The notes under the pieces were generated by a model. It did not search any database. It was not told the DNA's origin and worked only from the letters and a program-made list of their open reading frames with translations. Shown one piece after another: positions 38,301-49,310 of a DNA stretch of 64,000 bases. The stretch lies in the NCBI GenBank assembly GCA_032622095.1, contig CP136069.1, forward strand, positions 6,333,036-6,397,035, given 5' to 3'. Within the stretch, counting starts at the first letter, position 1. Each line of letters opens with the position of its first letter. The position numbers were made by a program, and so were the translations under genes. This DNA comes from Siphonodentalium dalli. Its lineage: Eukaryota; Mollusca; Scaphopoda; Gadilida; Siphonodentaliidae.

Positions 38301-41300
38301 GCATAAAAAAATACAGTCATATTTTAGACCACACCAAAAAATTCAAACTTCACTACAAAGGGTTAATTCCTGTGCCAATGGTTATTTTACCTATGGGAAA
38401 TCATAGGGAAGAGGTGTGATGATTTTTTTATGTGAAAAGCACACAAGGCTATTGACCAATCAGGGCCCAGTGTCTATTTTATTCTCTCCTATATATTCCT
38501 CCCGCATCCGCTAGATGTCACTCGGAACCTTATTTACACCAGTGTAACCTAAAGCGATAGCCCGCTTTTTCGCGGAATAATTGTAACTCCCTACATTTCT
38601 TCAGAATTGCCCATCAATGGAAAAAATGTGTTCAAAAACAATATCACTTCTGTGGTTCTTTATTTATCACACACAATTTAACCCCACCCCCTTTAACAAA
38701 TTATTCATCAAAAAAGCACAATTTTCCACCACCAGTCATGTTCAGGCCCCATTTTCACTCAGTTTTAGGGGTCTGGTGTTGCAAACTTGGATCAGCTATG
38801 GAAGACTGTTCAATATTCTTTCCATGAGAGAACTTCTGGTGATGTGAGGTCATTGAGTCCAGATCTGATCAGCTGAGCATCAAGCGCATGATTTATCAGC
38901 ACATTGAAGAATAAAATATGACATTTTCAGGTCTGCAAGGGTGATCCAAGATAACTGGATGTGGGTGTATATTGAATTAGTTGAATAAAGATATGCTCTC
39001 TTTGAATTGCTGAAGCATTTTCTTAAATGTGTCCAAGTTTTAGTGCTATTAACCTTCAAATGACCATACCCACCAGTGGAAATGACACACTTTTATGATA
39101 TATATCTGTATATCACTGGCTATAAAATCCAAAATACTTGTTAAATTAGGTTCTTATATCAATTGATATATGTGTCGTTGACATGCCCATGTTATGGGTC
39201 ATTTGCATTATCATGTGACTATTACCACCTTGAAATTTTTTGAAAATACCTTGAAAAATTGGCATATTTTATGAAAAATCTTACTATTTTTTTGGCTGAT
39301 GTAAGTGAAAGAAGGCATCAGCAGCAAGAATAGCCACATCAAGCATGAGATATTCATTGGACTGAAAGACCAGGCTCTGTAAAATGCATTAAAATGCTTT
39401 AAAGTGACTCCCAGGAATCAAAAATGATAAAAAGCTATTTTTTCCCTTTAGGTTACACTGGTGTAAATGTTTTCCATAGGCCTCAGTGCTAACGTTTTAG
39501 CGTATAGTGTTGGCAATATAAATGTTGGGTCCAAAATTTTCTTTAAATCTGAAAAATTGACATTTTGGGAAACTTTTTACTCAAAAAAATCATGTCTGTC
39601 TAGCAGGGAATTCGCCTTTAAATCTTATGTTTTCGTAACTAGTGTCAGAACCGCATAAAAAAATACAGTCATATTTTAGACCACACCAAAAAATTTAAAC
39701 TTCACTACAAAGGGTTAATTCCTGTGCCAATGGTTATTTTACCTATGGGAAATCATAGGGAAGAGGTGTGATGATTTTTTTTTATGTGAAAAGCACACAA
39801 GGCTATTGACCAATCAGGGCCCAGTGTCTATTTTATTCTCTCCTATATATTCCTCCCGCATCCGCTAGATGTCACTCGGAACCTTATTTACACCAGTGTA
39901 ACCTAAAGCGATAGCCCGCTTTTTCGCGGAATAATTGTAACTCCCTACATTTCTTCAGAATTGCCCATCAATGGAAAAAATGTGTTCAAAAACAATATCA
40001 CTTCTGTGGTTCTTTATTTATCACACACAATTTAACCCCACCCCCTTTAACAAATTATTCATCAAAAAAGCACAATTTTCCACCACCAGTCATGTTCAGG
40101 CCCCATTTTCACTCAGTTTTAGGGGTCTGGTGTTGCAAACTTGGATCAGCTATGGAAGACTGTTCAATATTCTTTCCATGAGAGAACTTCTGGTGATGTG
40201 AGGTCATTGAGTCCAGATCTGATCAGCTGAGCATCAAGCGCATGATTTATCAGCACATTGAAGAATAAAATATGACATTTTCAGGTCTGCAAGGGTGATC
40301 CAAGATAACTGGATGTGGGTGTATATTGAATTAGTTGAATAAAGATATGCTCTCTTTGAATTGCTGAAGCATTTTCTTAAATGTGTCCAAGTTTTAGTGC
40401 TATTAACCTTCAAATGACCATACCCACCAGTGGAAATGACACACTTTTATGATATATATCTGTATATCACTGGCTATAAAATCCAAAATACTTGTTAAAT
40501 TAGGTTCTTATATCAATTGATATATGTGTCGTTGACATGCCCATGTTATGGGTCATTTGCATTATCATGTGACTATACCACCTTGAAATTTTTTGAAAAT
40601 ACCTTGAAAAATTGGCATATTTTATGAAAAATCTTACTATTTTTTTGGCTGATGTAAGTGAAAGAAGGCATCAGCAGCAAGAATAGCCACATCAAGCATG
40701 AGATATTCATTGGACTGAAAGACCAGGCTCTGTAAAATGCATTAAAATGCTTTAAAGTGACTCCCAGGAATCAAAAATGATAAAAAGCTATTTTTTCCCT
40801 TTAGGTTACACTGGTGTAAATGTTTTCCATAGGCCTCAGTGCTAACGTTTTAGCGTATAGTGTTGGCAATATAAATGTTGGGTCCAAAATTTTCTTTAAA
40901 TCTGAAAAATTGACATTTTGGGAAACTTTTTACACAAAAAAAATCATGTCTGTCTAGCAGGGAATTCGCCTTTAAATCTTATGTTTTCGTAACTAGTGTC
41001 AGAAACCGCATAAAAAAATACAGTCATATTTTAGACCACACCAAAAAATTCAAACTTCACTACAAAGGGTTAATTCCTGTGCCAATGGTTATTTTACCTA
41101 TGGGAAATCATAGGGAAGAGGTGTGATGATTTTTTTATGTGAAAAGCACACAAGGCTATTGACCAATCAGGGCCCAGTGTCTATTTTATTCTCTCCTATA
41201 TATTCCTCCCGCATCCGCTAGATGTCACTCGGAACCTTATTTACACCAGTGTAACCTAAAGCGATAGCCCGCTTTTTCGCGGAATAATTGTAACTCCCTA

Positions 41301-43900
41301 CATTTCTTCAGAATTGCCCATCAATGGAAAAAATGTGTTCAAAAACAATATCACTTCTGTGGTTCTTTATTTATCACACACAATTTAACCCCACCCCCTT
41401 TAACAAATTATTCATCAAAAAAGCACAATTTTCCACCACCAGTCATGTTCAGGCCCCATTTTCACTCAGTTTTAGGGGTCTGGTGTTGCAAACTTGGATC
41501 AGCTATGGAAGACTGTTCAATATTCTTTCCATGAGAGAACTTCTGGTGATGTGAGGTCATTGAGTCCAGATCTGATCAGCTGAGCATCAAGCGCATGATT
41601 TATCAGCACATTGAAGAATAAAATATGACATTTTCAGGTCTGCAAGGGTGATCCAAGATAACTGGATGTGGGTGTATATTGAATTAGTTGAATAAAGATA
41701 TGCTCTCTTTGAATTGCTGAAGCATTTTCTTAAATGTGTCCAAGTTTTAGTGCTATTAACCTTCAAATGACCATACCCACCAGTGGAAATGACACACTTT
41801 TATGATATATATCTGTATATCACTGGCTATAAAATCCAAAATACTTGTTAAATTAGGTTCTTATATCAATTGATATATGTGTCGTTGACATGCCCATGTT
41901 ATGGGTCATTTGCATTATCATGTGACTATTACCACCTTGAAATTTTTTGAAAATACCTTGAAAAATTGGCATATTTTATGAAAAATCTTACTATTTTTTT
42001 GGCTGATGTAAGTGAAAGAAGGCATCAGCAGCAAGAATAGCCACATCAAGCATGAGATATTCATTGGACTGAAAGACCAGGCTCTGTAAAATGCATTAAA
42101 TGCTTTAAAGTGACTCCCAGGAATCAAAAATGATAAAAAGCTATTTTTTCCCTTAAAGCGATAGCCCGCTTTTTCGCGGAATAATTGTAACTCCCTACAT
42201 TCCTTCAGAATTGCCCATCAATGGAAAAAATGTGTTCAAAAACAATATCACTTCTGTGGTTCTTTATTTATCACACACAATTTAACCCCACCCCCTTTAA
42301 CAAATTATTCATCAAAAAAGCACAATTTTCCACCACCAGTCATGTTCAGGCCCCATTTTCACTCAGTTTTAGGGGTCTGGTGTTGCAAACTTGGATCAGC
42401 TATGGAAGACTGTTCAATATTCTTTCCATGAGAGAACTTCTGGTGATGTGAGGTCATTGAGTCCAGATCTGATCAGCTGAGCATCAAGCGCATGATTTAT
42501 CAGCACATTGAAGAATAAAATATGACATTTTCAGGTCTGCAAGGGTGATCCAAGATAACTGGATGTGGGTGTATATTGAATTAGTTGAATAAAGATATGC
42601 TCTCTTTGAATTGCTGAAGCATTTTCTTAAATGTGTCCAAGTTTTAGTGCTATTAACCTTCAAATAACCATACCCACCAGTGGAAATGACACACTTTTAT
42701 GATATATATCTGTATATCACTGGCTATAAAATCCAAAATACTTGTTAAATTAGGTTCTTATATCAATTGATATATGTGTCGTTGACATGCCCATGTTATG
42801 GGTCATTTGCATTATCATGTGACTATTACCACCTTGAAATTTTTTGAAAATACCTTGAAAAATTGGCATATTTTATGAAAAATCTTACTATTTTTTTGGC
42901 TGATGTAAGTGAAAGAAGGCATCAGCAGCAAGAATAGCCACATCAAGCATGAGATATTCATTGGACTGAAAGACCAGGCTCTGTAAAATGCATTAAAATG
43001 CTTTAAAGTGACTCCCAGGAATCAAAAATGATAAAAAGCTATTTTTTCCCTTTAGGTTACACTGGTGTAAATGTTTTCCATAGGCCTCAGTGCTAACGTT
43101 TTAGCGTATAGTGTTGGCAATATAAATGTTGGGTCCAAAATTTTCTTTAAATCTGAAAAATTGACATTTTGGGAAACTTTTTACACAAAAAAATCATGTC
43201 TGTCTAGCAGGGAATTCGCCTTTAAATCTTATGTTTTCGTAACTAGTGTCAGAACCGCATAAAAAAATACAGTCATATTTTAGACCACACCAAAAAATTC
43301 AAACTTCACTACAAAGGGTTAATTCCTGTGCCAATGGTTATTTTACCTATGGGAAATCATAGGGAAGAGGTGTGATGATTTTTTTATGTGAAAAGCACAC
43401 AAGGCTATTGACCAATCAGGGCCCAGTGTCTATTTTATTCTCTCCTATATATTCCTCCCGCATCCGCTAGATGTCACTCGGAACCTTATTTACACCAGTG
43501 TAACCTAAAGCGATAGCCCGCTTTTTCGCGGAATAATTGTAACTCCCTACATTTCTTCAGAATTGCCCATCAATGGAAAAAATGTGTTCAAAAACAATAT
43601 CACTTCTGTGGTTCTTTATTTATCACACACAATTTAACCCCCACCCCCTTTAACAAATTATTCATCAAAAAAGCACAATTTTCCACCACCAGTCATGTTC
43701 AGGCCCCATTTTCACTCAGTTTTAGGGGTCTGGTGTTGCAAACTTGGATCAGCTATGGAAGACTGTTCAATATTCTTTCCGATGAGAGAACTTCTGGTGA
43801 TGTGAGGTCATTGAGTCCAGATCTGATCAGCTGAGCATCAAGCGCATGATTTATCAGCACATTGAAGAATAAAATATGACATTTTCAGGTCTGCAAGGGT
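35393..43900 (+). repeat. Array domain 3: mostly BA units, mixed B subtypes, ends in gap
   Basis: The B at 35393 and its A (35845, with CTTTTTCACGG) repeat the exact variant combination seen at 26832/27284, which suggests a duplicated 8.56-kb segment. B subtypes then alternate: TTTACTC type at 36746 and 39451, TTTACAC plus TTCAAAC type at 38099, 40804 and 43055. The B at 40804 has two single-base insertions. The A at 42154 has the CAAATAACC variant of domain 1. The final A (43506) has an extra C and an extra G relative to all others. Confidence 0.9.
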
Positions 43901-44000
43901 NNNNNNNNNNNNNNNNNNNNNNNNNNNNNNNNNNNNNNNNNNNNNNNNNNNNNNNNNNNNNNNNNNNNNNNNNNNNNNNNNNNNNNNNNNNNNNNNNNNN
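43901..44000. other. Assembly gap (100 N)
   Basis: Exactly 100 Ns, the usual placeholder for a gap of unknown size. The A/B array is on the left and unrelated sequence on the right, so an unknown number of array units may be missing. Confidence 0.99.
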
Positions 44001-44461
44001 CATGGATCCGCCTGAGTGAACATAATTGTCATTCGCTCCATATAATAAGCTACATACACTGGCCCAGAAAACAGGAAACGCGTCGTTTTGAATGTAGTAT
44101 GCACATTTTCCAGGATGAGGTCCCCCGAACCCCCACGTACGAGAGGGGGTGTATTCTCCCTTTCGTGCTCTCTCCCAATCTCCGCTTCCCGGCTCGGTTG
44201 ATGCCATACACATCAAATATGCATCACTACATAGCGCCTTTAATTTTTTCTGGAACCGCCACTGCATGGATGCAATGTATATAATTGAATGACTACAATA
44301 GCAGTCCAGTGCATTTCATATAGGAGGAAACATGGGTAGGGGACATACTGGATTGACTAATTTGACGTTGTCCATCTGTCTGTCCGTCCGAGGAATATAT
44401 CTCAGCCATGGGTTGTCGGATATCAATGAAAGTTAGTATGGATGTTCGCCATCTTGAGTGC
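44001..44461. other. Post-gap flank, no recognised gene
   Basis: Around 44,361-44,445 the sequence GTCTGTCCGTCCG.GGAATATATCTCAG resembles a common class of invertebrate dispersed repeats with CCGTCCGTC ends. A plus-strand frame at 44,099-44,284 shows no motif. Confidence 0.4.
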
Positions 44462-44994
44462 TTTCAAAGAGAGGGGCGCTATGTAGGGGGGGGGCTCAAA
44501 GAGAGGGGCGCTATGTAGGGGGGGCTCAAAGAGAGGGGCGCTATGTAGGGGGGGGGGCTCAAAGAGAGGGGCGCTATGTAGGGGGGGGCTCAAAGAGAGG
44601 GGCGCTATGTAGGGGGGGGGCTCAAAGAGAGGGGCGCTATGTAGGGGGGCTCAAAGAGAGGGGCGCTATGTAGGGGGGGGCTCAAAGAGAGGGGCGCTAT
44701 GTAGGGGGCTCAAAGAGAGGGGCGCTATGTAGGGGGGGGGCTCAAGGAGAGGGGCGCTATGTAGGGGGGGGCTCAAAGAGAGGGGCGCTATGTAGGGGGG
44801 GGGGCTCAAAGAGAGGGGCGCTATGTAGGGGGGGCTCAAGGAGAGGGGCGCTATGTAGGGGGGGGCTCAAAGAGAGGGGCGCTATGTAGGGGGGGGGCTC
44901 AAAGAGAGGGGCGCTATGTAGGGGGGGGCTCAAAGAGAGGGGCGCTATGTAGGGGGCTCAAAGAGAGGGGCGCTATGTAGGGGGGGGGCTCAAA
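44462..44994 (+). repeat. Minisatellite, 28-33 bp unit, 17 copies
   Basis: The unit is CTCAAAGAGAGGGGCGCTATGTA followed by a G run of 5-10 bases. Nearly all length variation is in the G run. A few units carry CTCAAGGAGAG instead. The glycine/arginine-rich open frame at 44,458-44,673 is an artefact of the repeat. Confidence 0.95.
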
Positions 44995-45167
44995 CATGGC
45001 AAATTTCCGTTCCAGTGTTAACATTATTTCTCTTCTTTCTTTGTTTGGAAATATTGCTGTTTTTGTCTTGAAAGTTGTATTCCATCGATCCAATCCATGT
45101 TTGTGTATGGAACCTTTGTGTATATGATATTGTATGTATATACATCTGCACCAGGCCGGAGTATAAG

Positions 45168-45587
45168 GTGCCTGTCATTTGCAGAATGAGGTCCCTAGAG
45201 GGTGTATTTAGTGATGCTATCCCGCATAGCGGGCTAGCATCACTAAATTCACCATCTGGGACCTCATTCTGCTTAGGCCTCATTTTATATGGAAAGTTTC
45301 TTTATATTCAAATTTCTATAAAAATTTATTCACATAGTTTCTATATCTTTTTTAGTTTAGTTTCTCTATTTCCACAAATTTGGCAGACGACACATTGCAT
45401 AATCGAGATTCCCAATGGGTGTACATCACAATATTCACCATTTGGGAACTTCAATCTGAGACTATGTCTCACATAGCAGATGAGGCAATGAAGAATGAGG
45501 TCCACAGATGGTGAATTTGGTGATGCTATGTGGGATAGCATCACTACATTCACCCTCTGGGGACCTCATTGTGCAAATGACAGGCAC
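45168..45587. mobile_element. Fold-back element made of two hairpins inside outer inverted repeats
   Basis: The outer ends (GTGCCTGTCATTTGCA at 45168 and its complement ending at 45587) are inverted repeats. Inside, 45181-45225 pairs with 45229-45272 with few mismatches and a 3-nt loop, and 45493-45529 pairs with 45535-45570. All four arms are versions of one sequence (GAATGAGGTCC..AGA.GGTG.ATTTAGTGATGCTA). Several short frames read variants of the same peptide (GIASLNSPSG-like) from these arms, but they are by-products. The element ends about 108 bp before the sulfotransferase exon. Confidence 0.75.
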
Positions 45588-45695
45588 ACTAAACTCAGAC
45601 TTGGTAGAGTATGGAATTATTTATAATGCACCCGGGCATGATCTGCACAGTCGGTATACAACCACTATCCAACCTCTTGTTTCGACTTGTTTCAG

Positions 45696-46483
45696 TTATA
45701 CACAGCCACATGAGATTTATAAGAGAATAGAGGGCACACTGGACGCTATTTTCAACTGTAACTTCAGTATGATTGATGTTGGGACATTGACTCACGACTC
45801 GTTTCTGGGGCGTAGCAGATCCCTCATTACATACAGGAGATGTTTAGCATTCCTTCCGATAGACAAGTGCTTGAAACATTTGCAATTAGCCTGCACCAGG
45901 GCGTCCATCAGAGTGGTCAAGACTATACGATTTCACCTCCCACCGATAGACGGCGTTCGAAACCTGATGGAAAAATATCCCGACATGTACCTCATACATT
46001 TAGTGAGAGATCCAAGGGGGATAATCAATTCAAGATTATCAATAAAAGCTACAACGCCGGACGATTTAGATTCCGATGTTACAAGAATCTGTAATGATAT
46101 GTGTGCTGATCTGCTAGCTGCGCATGCGCTCCGGGTGTTATTTCATGGGCGAGTTATGAATATGCTTTATGAGAATTTGGCTGATGATCCACTGGAGCTG
46201 TCAAAAGACCTTTACCACTGTGTTTCTTGGAGTTGAGTCGCCATATCACGTGACAGAGTGGCTGACGAAAAACACTGCGTTTAAAACGTCAGAAAACAAA
46301 AATTATGAAACATCAAGGGCCAATTCTTCTTTAACGGCCATCAAATGGCGGACTACTATGAAGTGGGACTATGTCCAACGCATAGATGACATCTGCGCTG
46401 ATGTATACGACACCTATGGTTATTTGCCGGCTCATAATGTGACGTCACTGAGAGACCTCAGTTATCCACTAAGGGTATACTAA
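45696..46483 (+). CDS. Carbohydrate sulfotransferase (CHST1/3/5-like), terminal exon, one frameshift
   Basis: The product resembles Golgi glycan 6-O-sulfotransferases, which move sulfate from PAPS to sugar hydroxyls. The 3'-phosphate-binding motif HLVRDPRGIINSR is clear (45997-46035), preceded by VVKTIR and followed by the family's MNMLYENLADDPLE segment. The frame then breaks at about 46213-46222. One extra base (modulo 3) shifts the match to the next frame, which continues FLGVESPYHVTEWLTKNT and ends WDYVQRIDDICADVYDTYGYLPA, as family C-termini do, with a stop at 46481. The N-terminal membrane anchor and the 5'-PSB (RSGSS-type) motif are missing. A pyrimidine-rich tract ending TTGTTTCAG at 45695 is a good acceptor, so these should lie in upstream exons. 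In-frame sequence 5' of it reads into the fold-back element and is probably intron. It is either a pseudogene or a gene with an indel error. Confidence 0.75.
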
Positions 46484-46485
46484 AA

Positions 46486-46594
46486 ATGTGACCCGCCATA
46501 TAACCCACAGGGAGCCTCACACAGATGGAAGCATGCACTACATATAGGCATATAGTGTCGTCTGCTCCAGGCTGTGTGGGGCTCTCTATGGGTC
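46486..46594. repeat. Small imperfect inverted repeat after the sulfotransferase stop
   Basis: ACCCACAGGGAGCCTCACACAG near 46,500 pairs with CTGTGTGGGGCTCTCTATGGGT near 46,573-46,594. It starts with the same GTGACCCGCCATAT terminus as the next element, so it is probably a rearranged part of that family. Confidence 0.5.
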
Positions 46595-46597
46595 GAT

Positions 46598-46969
46598 AGA
46601 CCCGCCATATCAAATCCAGTCGTAAGTCGGGATTTTTTTTACCCTGCGCCAGTGCATTCTCTTATATATGCGAGTCGACCATAGGTCGCCTCGCATATAT
46701 AAGAGAATGTATTGGCCTAACAATTTTGTATCATGTTTTTTAGATAAATGTTTCTTACAATGTTTCTTCTCGTCTGCTCATGTTTGTCTGGGGGTCTGTA
46801 TGGGTGAAATTATAAAATTGTTAAAGAATACAAGAACAAATTATTAAAATTGTAAAAAATTGTTAGGCCAATGCATTCTCTTATATATGCGAGGCGACCT
46901 ATGGTCGACTCGCATATATAAGAGAATGCATTGGCACAGGGTACGACTGGATTTGATATGGCGGGTCAC
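46598..46969 (+). mobile_element. GTGACCCGCC fold-back element, copy 1
   Basis: Ends (T)GACCCGCCATATCAAATCC and its complement at 46,969 are inverted repeats. Each end is followed inward by a strong hairpin: CCAATGCATTCTCTTATATA.. with a ~26-bp stem, at about 46,650-46,716 and 46,863-46,935. The interior has AT-rich spacer and GTCTGCTCATGTTTGTCTGG. No coding capacity, hence non-autonomous. Confidence 0.8.
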
Positions 46970-47079
46970 AAATTAGGAATTCAGTATAGATCATGCCTCG
47001 AATCTCCGCTAGTGACGGTGACTTTATAACATAGAAAATAGAACGGAAGTAATTTATTTCTAGGTTATATGTTCTAATA

Positions 47080-47822
47080 ATGTATTTCGCGTTAGGTGAA
47101 GGCCGCAGCTCGAGATTGCATGGTTTAGGCGACTTGTGTGAGCTACTTTCTCCATACACATGAATTGATTACCCTCGGGGAACATATTATGATCGCAATC
47201 GATGGACAGCGAAATCAGCTCACAAAAGTCACCTAAATCATGTAATCTCGAGCTGGGCCTTCACCTAATGTGAAATACATTATTAAGGAAATGGTATTAA
47301 CGAAGATATATGTGACCCGCCATATCAAATCCAGTCGTAAGTCGGGATTCCCCCCCCTGTGCCAATGCATTCTCTTATATATGCGAGTCGACAATAAGTC
47401 GCCTCGCATATATAAGAGAATGCATTGGCCTAACAATTTTTTACAATTTTAATAATTTGTTCTTGTATTCTTTAACAATTTTATAATTTTACCCAGACAA
47501 ACATGAGCAGACGACACTCTTCTATATGATTCTATATATGTGTGGGGCTCCCTGCAGGGTAATGGATGTTTTTTTTATTTTATGTCCTAAAAATTGTAAG
47601 AAACATTTATTTAAAAAAAATTATAAAAAAATTGTTAGGCCAATGCATTCTCTTATATATGCGAGGCGACCTATGGTCGACTCGCATATATAAGAGAATG
47701 CATTGGCACAGGGTAAAAATAATCCCAACTTACGACTTATGACAGCGAAATCAGCTCACAAAAGTCGCCTAAATCATGTAATCTCGAGCTGGACCTTCAC
47801 CTAATGTGAAATACATGATTTA
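47080..47822. repeat. Three copies of an ~80-bp repeat around fold-back copy 2
   Basis: The block running from AGCGAAATCAGCTCACAAAAG through AATCTCGAGCTGG to CTTCACCTAATGTGAAATACAT occurs at 47,205-47,283 and 47,741-47,822 on the plus strand. It also occurs, more diverged, at 47,080-47,150 on the minus strand. The two plus-strand copies bracket fold-back copy 2. Confidence 0.7.
47312..47738 (-). mobile_element. GTGACCCGCC fold-back element, copy 2, right end truncated
   Basis: It begins GTGACCCGCCATATCAAATCC and has both terminal hairpins (about 47,365-47,431 and 47,636-47,707). Its interior is in the opposite orientation to copies at 46.6 and 60.1 kb. Because the ends are symmetric, this just means opposite insertion orientation. 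On the right it stops after AACTTACGACT, and the ~80-bp repeat follows directly, so about 20-25 bp of the terminal repeat is missing. Confidence 0.8.
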
Positions 47823-48239
47823 GGAACAGGTATAAAGTAAGAAATATTTTACCTGTTTTATTTTAATGTTAATAAAGTTCTCACATTTTCAAAAAGTTCC
47901 CAGGTTTTGAACTGGTGGAATATTATATCACATGAAACCCCTATTATATCATTAAAAAATTTACATATTAACTTATCTCTCACTTGTTATGAATAGGCGC
48001 ATGGTTCCAGGGCGGCGCGTGCAAATTAGTTGCATATCACTTAGCATCACGCCAACAAAATTACCGCGCTGCTTTACATTGATTCAGGCGGATTCATTCT
48101 ATTTCGAAAAACTGCGCATGACAACAACACCAGACAATGCAAAAATGATTGCTTTGTTCATGAAAATTACATTATTGTCCAATTTCGTTGCACTAACGAA
48201 AATAGACACAAAACAGAGGCAAGTGTTGTGTCTATCACT
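47823..48239. other. No recognised gene
   Basis: Contains a plus-strand open frame at 47,989-48,297 that runs into the CAT tract. It has no recognised motif and is probably fortuitous. Confidence 0.35.
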
Positions 48240-49310
48240 ATGCATTATCACCATCACCATGCATTATCATATTCATCATAATCATCACCATCATTAGCAT
48301 CGTCGTCATCGTCGTCATTATCACCACTATCATGCAATCACAATAATCGTCAACGCACTCACCATTTCATCATCGTCATTATCACCATCATTCTCATCAT
48401 CACAATCATCATCAGTATCATCACAATCATCCTCATCATATGTGTTGTTTTATATATAGTTTCTACTCTTCATATAATGGAGGTAATAAAGATATATATG
48501 CTATCCTCATCATCATCATCTATCATCACCAATATCATTGTTGTCGTCATCAGTGTTTATGTAATCGGCATCATCATCGTCATTATCATCGCAATCATCA
48601 TCGTCATCATTATCACCACTATCATGCAATCATCACAATCGCCAACGTACTCGCTATATCACATCATCGTCATCACCACAAGCAACATCATCATCATCAT
48701 CATCATTATCACCACCACTATCATCATCATCACCATCATCATCACCAACATCATCATCATCATCATCATCATTATCACCACCACTATCATCATCATCACC
48801 ATCATCATCACCACAAGCAACATTATCATTAGCATCACCACTATCATGCAATCATGATCATCGTCAACGTACTCGCCATTTCATTGTCGTCATCGTCATC
48901 ACCACCACTATCATCATCATCATCATCACCATCACCATCAGCAATATCATTATCACCGTCACTATCACCATACATTATCATAATCATCATCATCATAATC
49001 ATCGCCATCATCATCATCATCATCGTCATCAACATTATCATTATCACCACCACTATCATCATCATCATCATCGTCATCATCATTATCATTAGCAACACCA
49101 CCATCATGCAATCATCATAATCGTCTACGTACTCGCCATTTCATTGTCGTCATCGTCATCACTACCATCATCATCACCATCATCATCGTTATCATCAGCT
49201 ATGATCATCATCACCATCATCATCGTCGTCGTTATCATCATCGATGTTATCATCATCGATGTTATCATCGCCATCGTCAGTAGTATCCTCGTCGTCGTCA
49301 TAATTAATAA
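48240..49310. repeat. CAT/ATC trinucleotide tract with 220-290-bp super-repeat
   Basis: About 1.07 kb of (CAT/ATC/CAC)-type trinucleotides. A non-repetitive marker block (ATCATGCAATCA.., then CGTCAACGTACTCGCCATTTCAT) recurs at about 48,328, 48,618, 48,840 and 49,102. So the tract has itself been duplicated in larger units. The His-, Ile-, Met- and Asp-rich frames here are products of the repeat, not genes. Confidence 0.9.

Larger units (their letters stand above)
14686..43900 (+). repeat. 29.2-kb higher-order tandem array of A (898 bp) and B (451 bp) blocks
   Basis: B blocks start at 14686, 16936, 19184, 21434, 23684, 26832, 28185, 30436, 31789, 34040, 35393, 36746, 38099, 39451, 40804 and 43055. 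A blocks start at 15137, 16035, 17387, 18285, 19635, 20533, 21885, 22783, 24135, 25033, 25931, 27284, 28637, 29535, 30888, 32241, 33139, 34492, 35845, 37198, 38550, 39904, 41257, 42154 and 43506. The order is BAA x4, BAAA, BA, BAA, BA, BAA, then BA x5, BAA, and BA cut by the gap. Copies differ by only a few bases per kilobase by eye. The left edge is exactly the terminal repeat of the first B. The right edge is unknown because the last A runs into Ns. All blocks share one orientation. Confidence 0.97.

Noticed and set aside
14702-43262. 63- and 76-codon frames of the A/B array as a multigene family
   Set aside because: Protein identity simply reflects nearly identical DNA; no domains or diverged copies to show selection. 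Kept only as a testable finding.
44458-44673. Glycine/arginine-rich protein
   Set aside because: Translation of the minisatellite; the frame depends on variable G-run length.
45508-45694. N-terminal part of the sulfotransferase in the same open frame
   Set aside because: It reads through the right hairpin of the fold-back element and lacks family similarity; a good splice acceptor at 45,695 explains the start of similarity.
47312-47738. Internal inversion of the GTGACCCGCC element relative to the other copies
   Set aside because: Because the ends are symmetric inverted repeats, insertion of the whole element in the opposite orientation gives the same picture.
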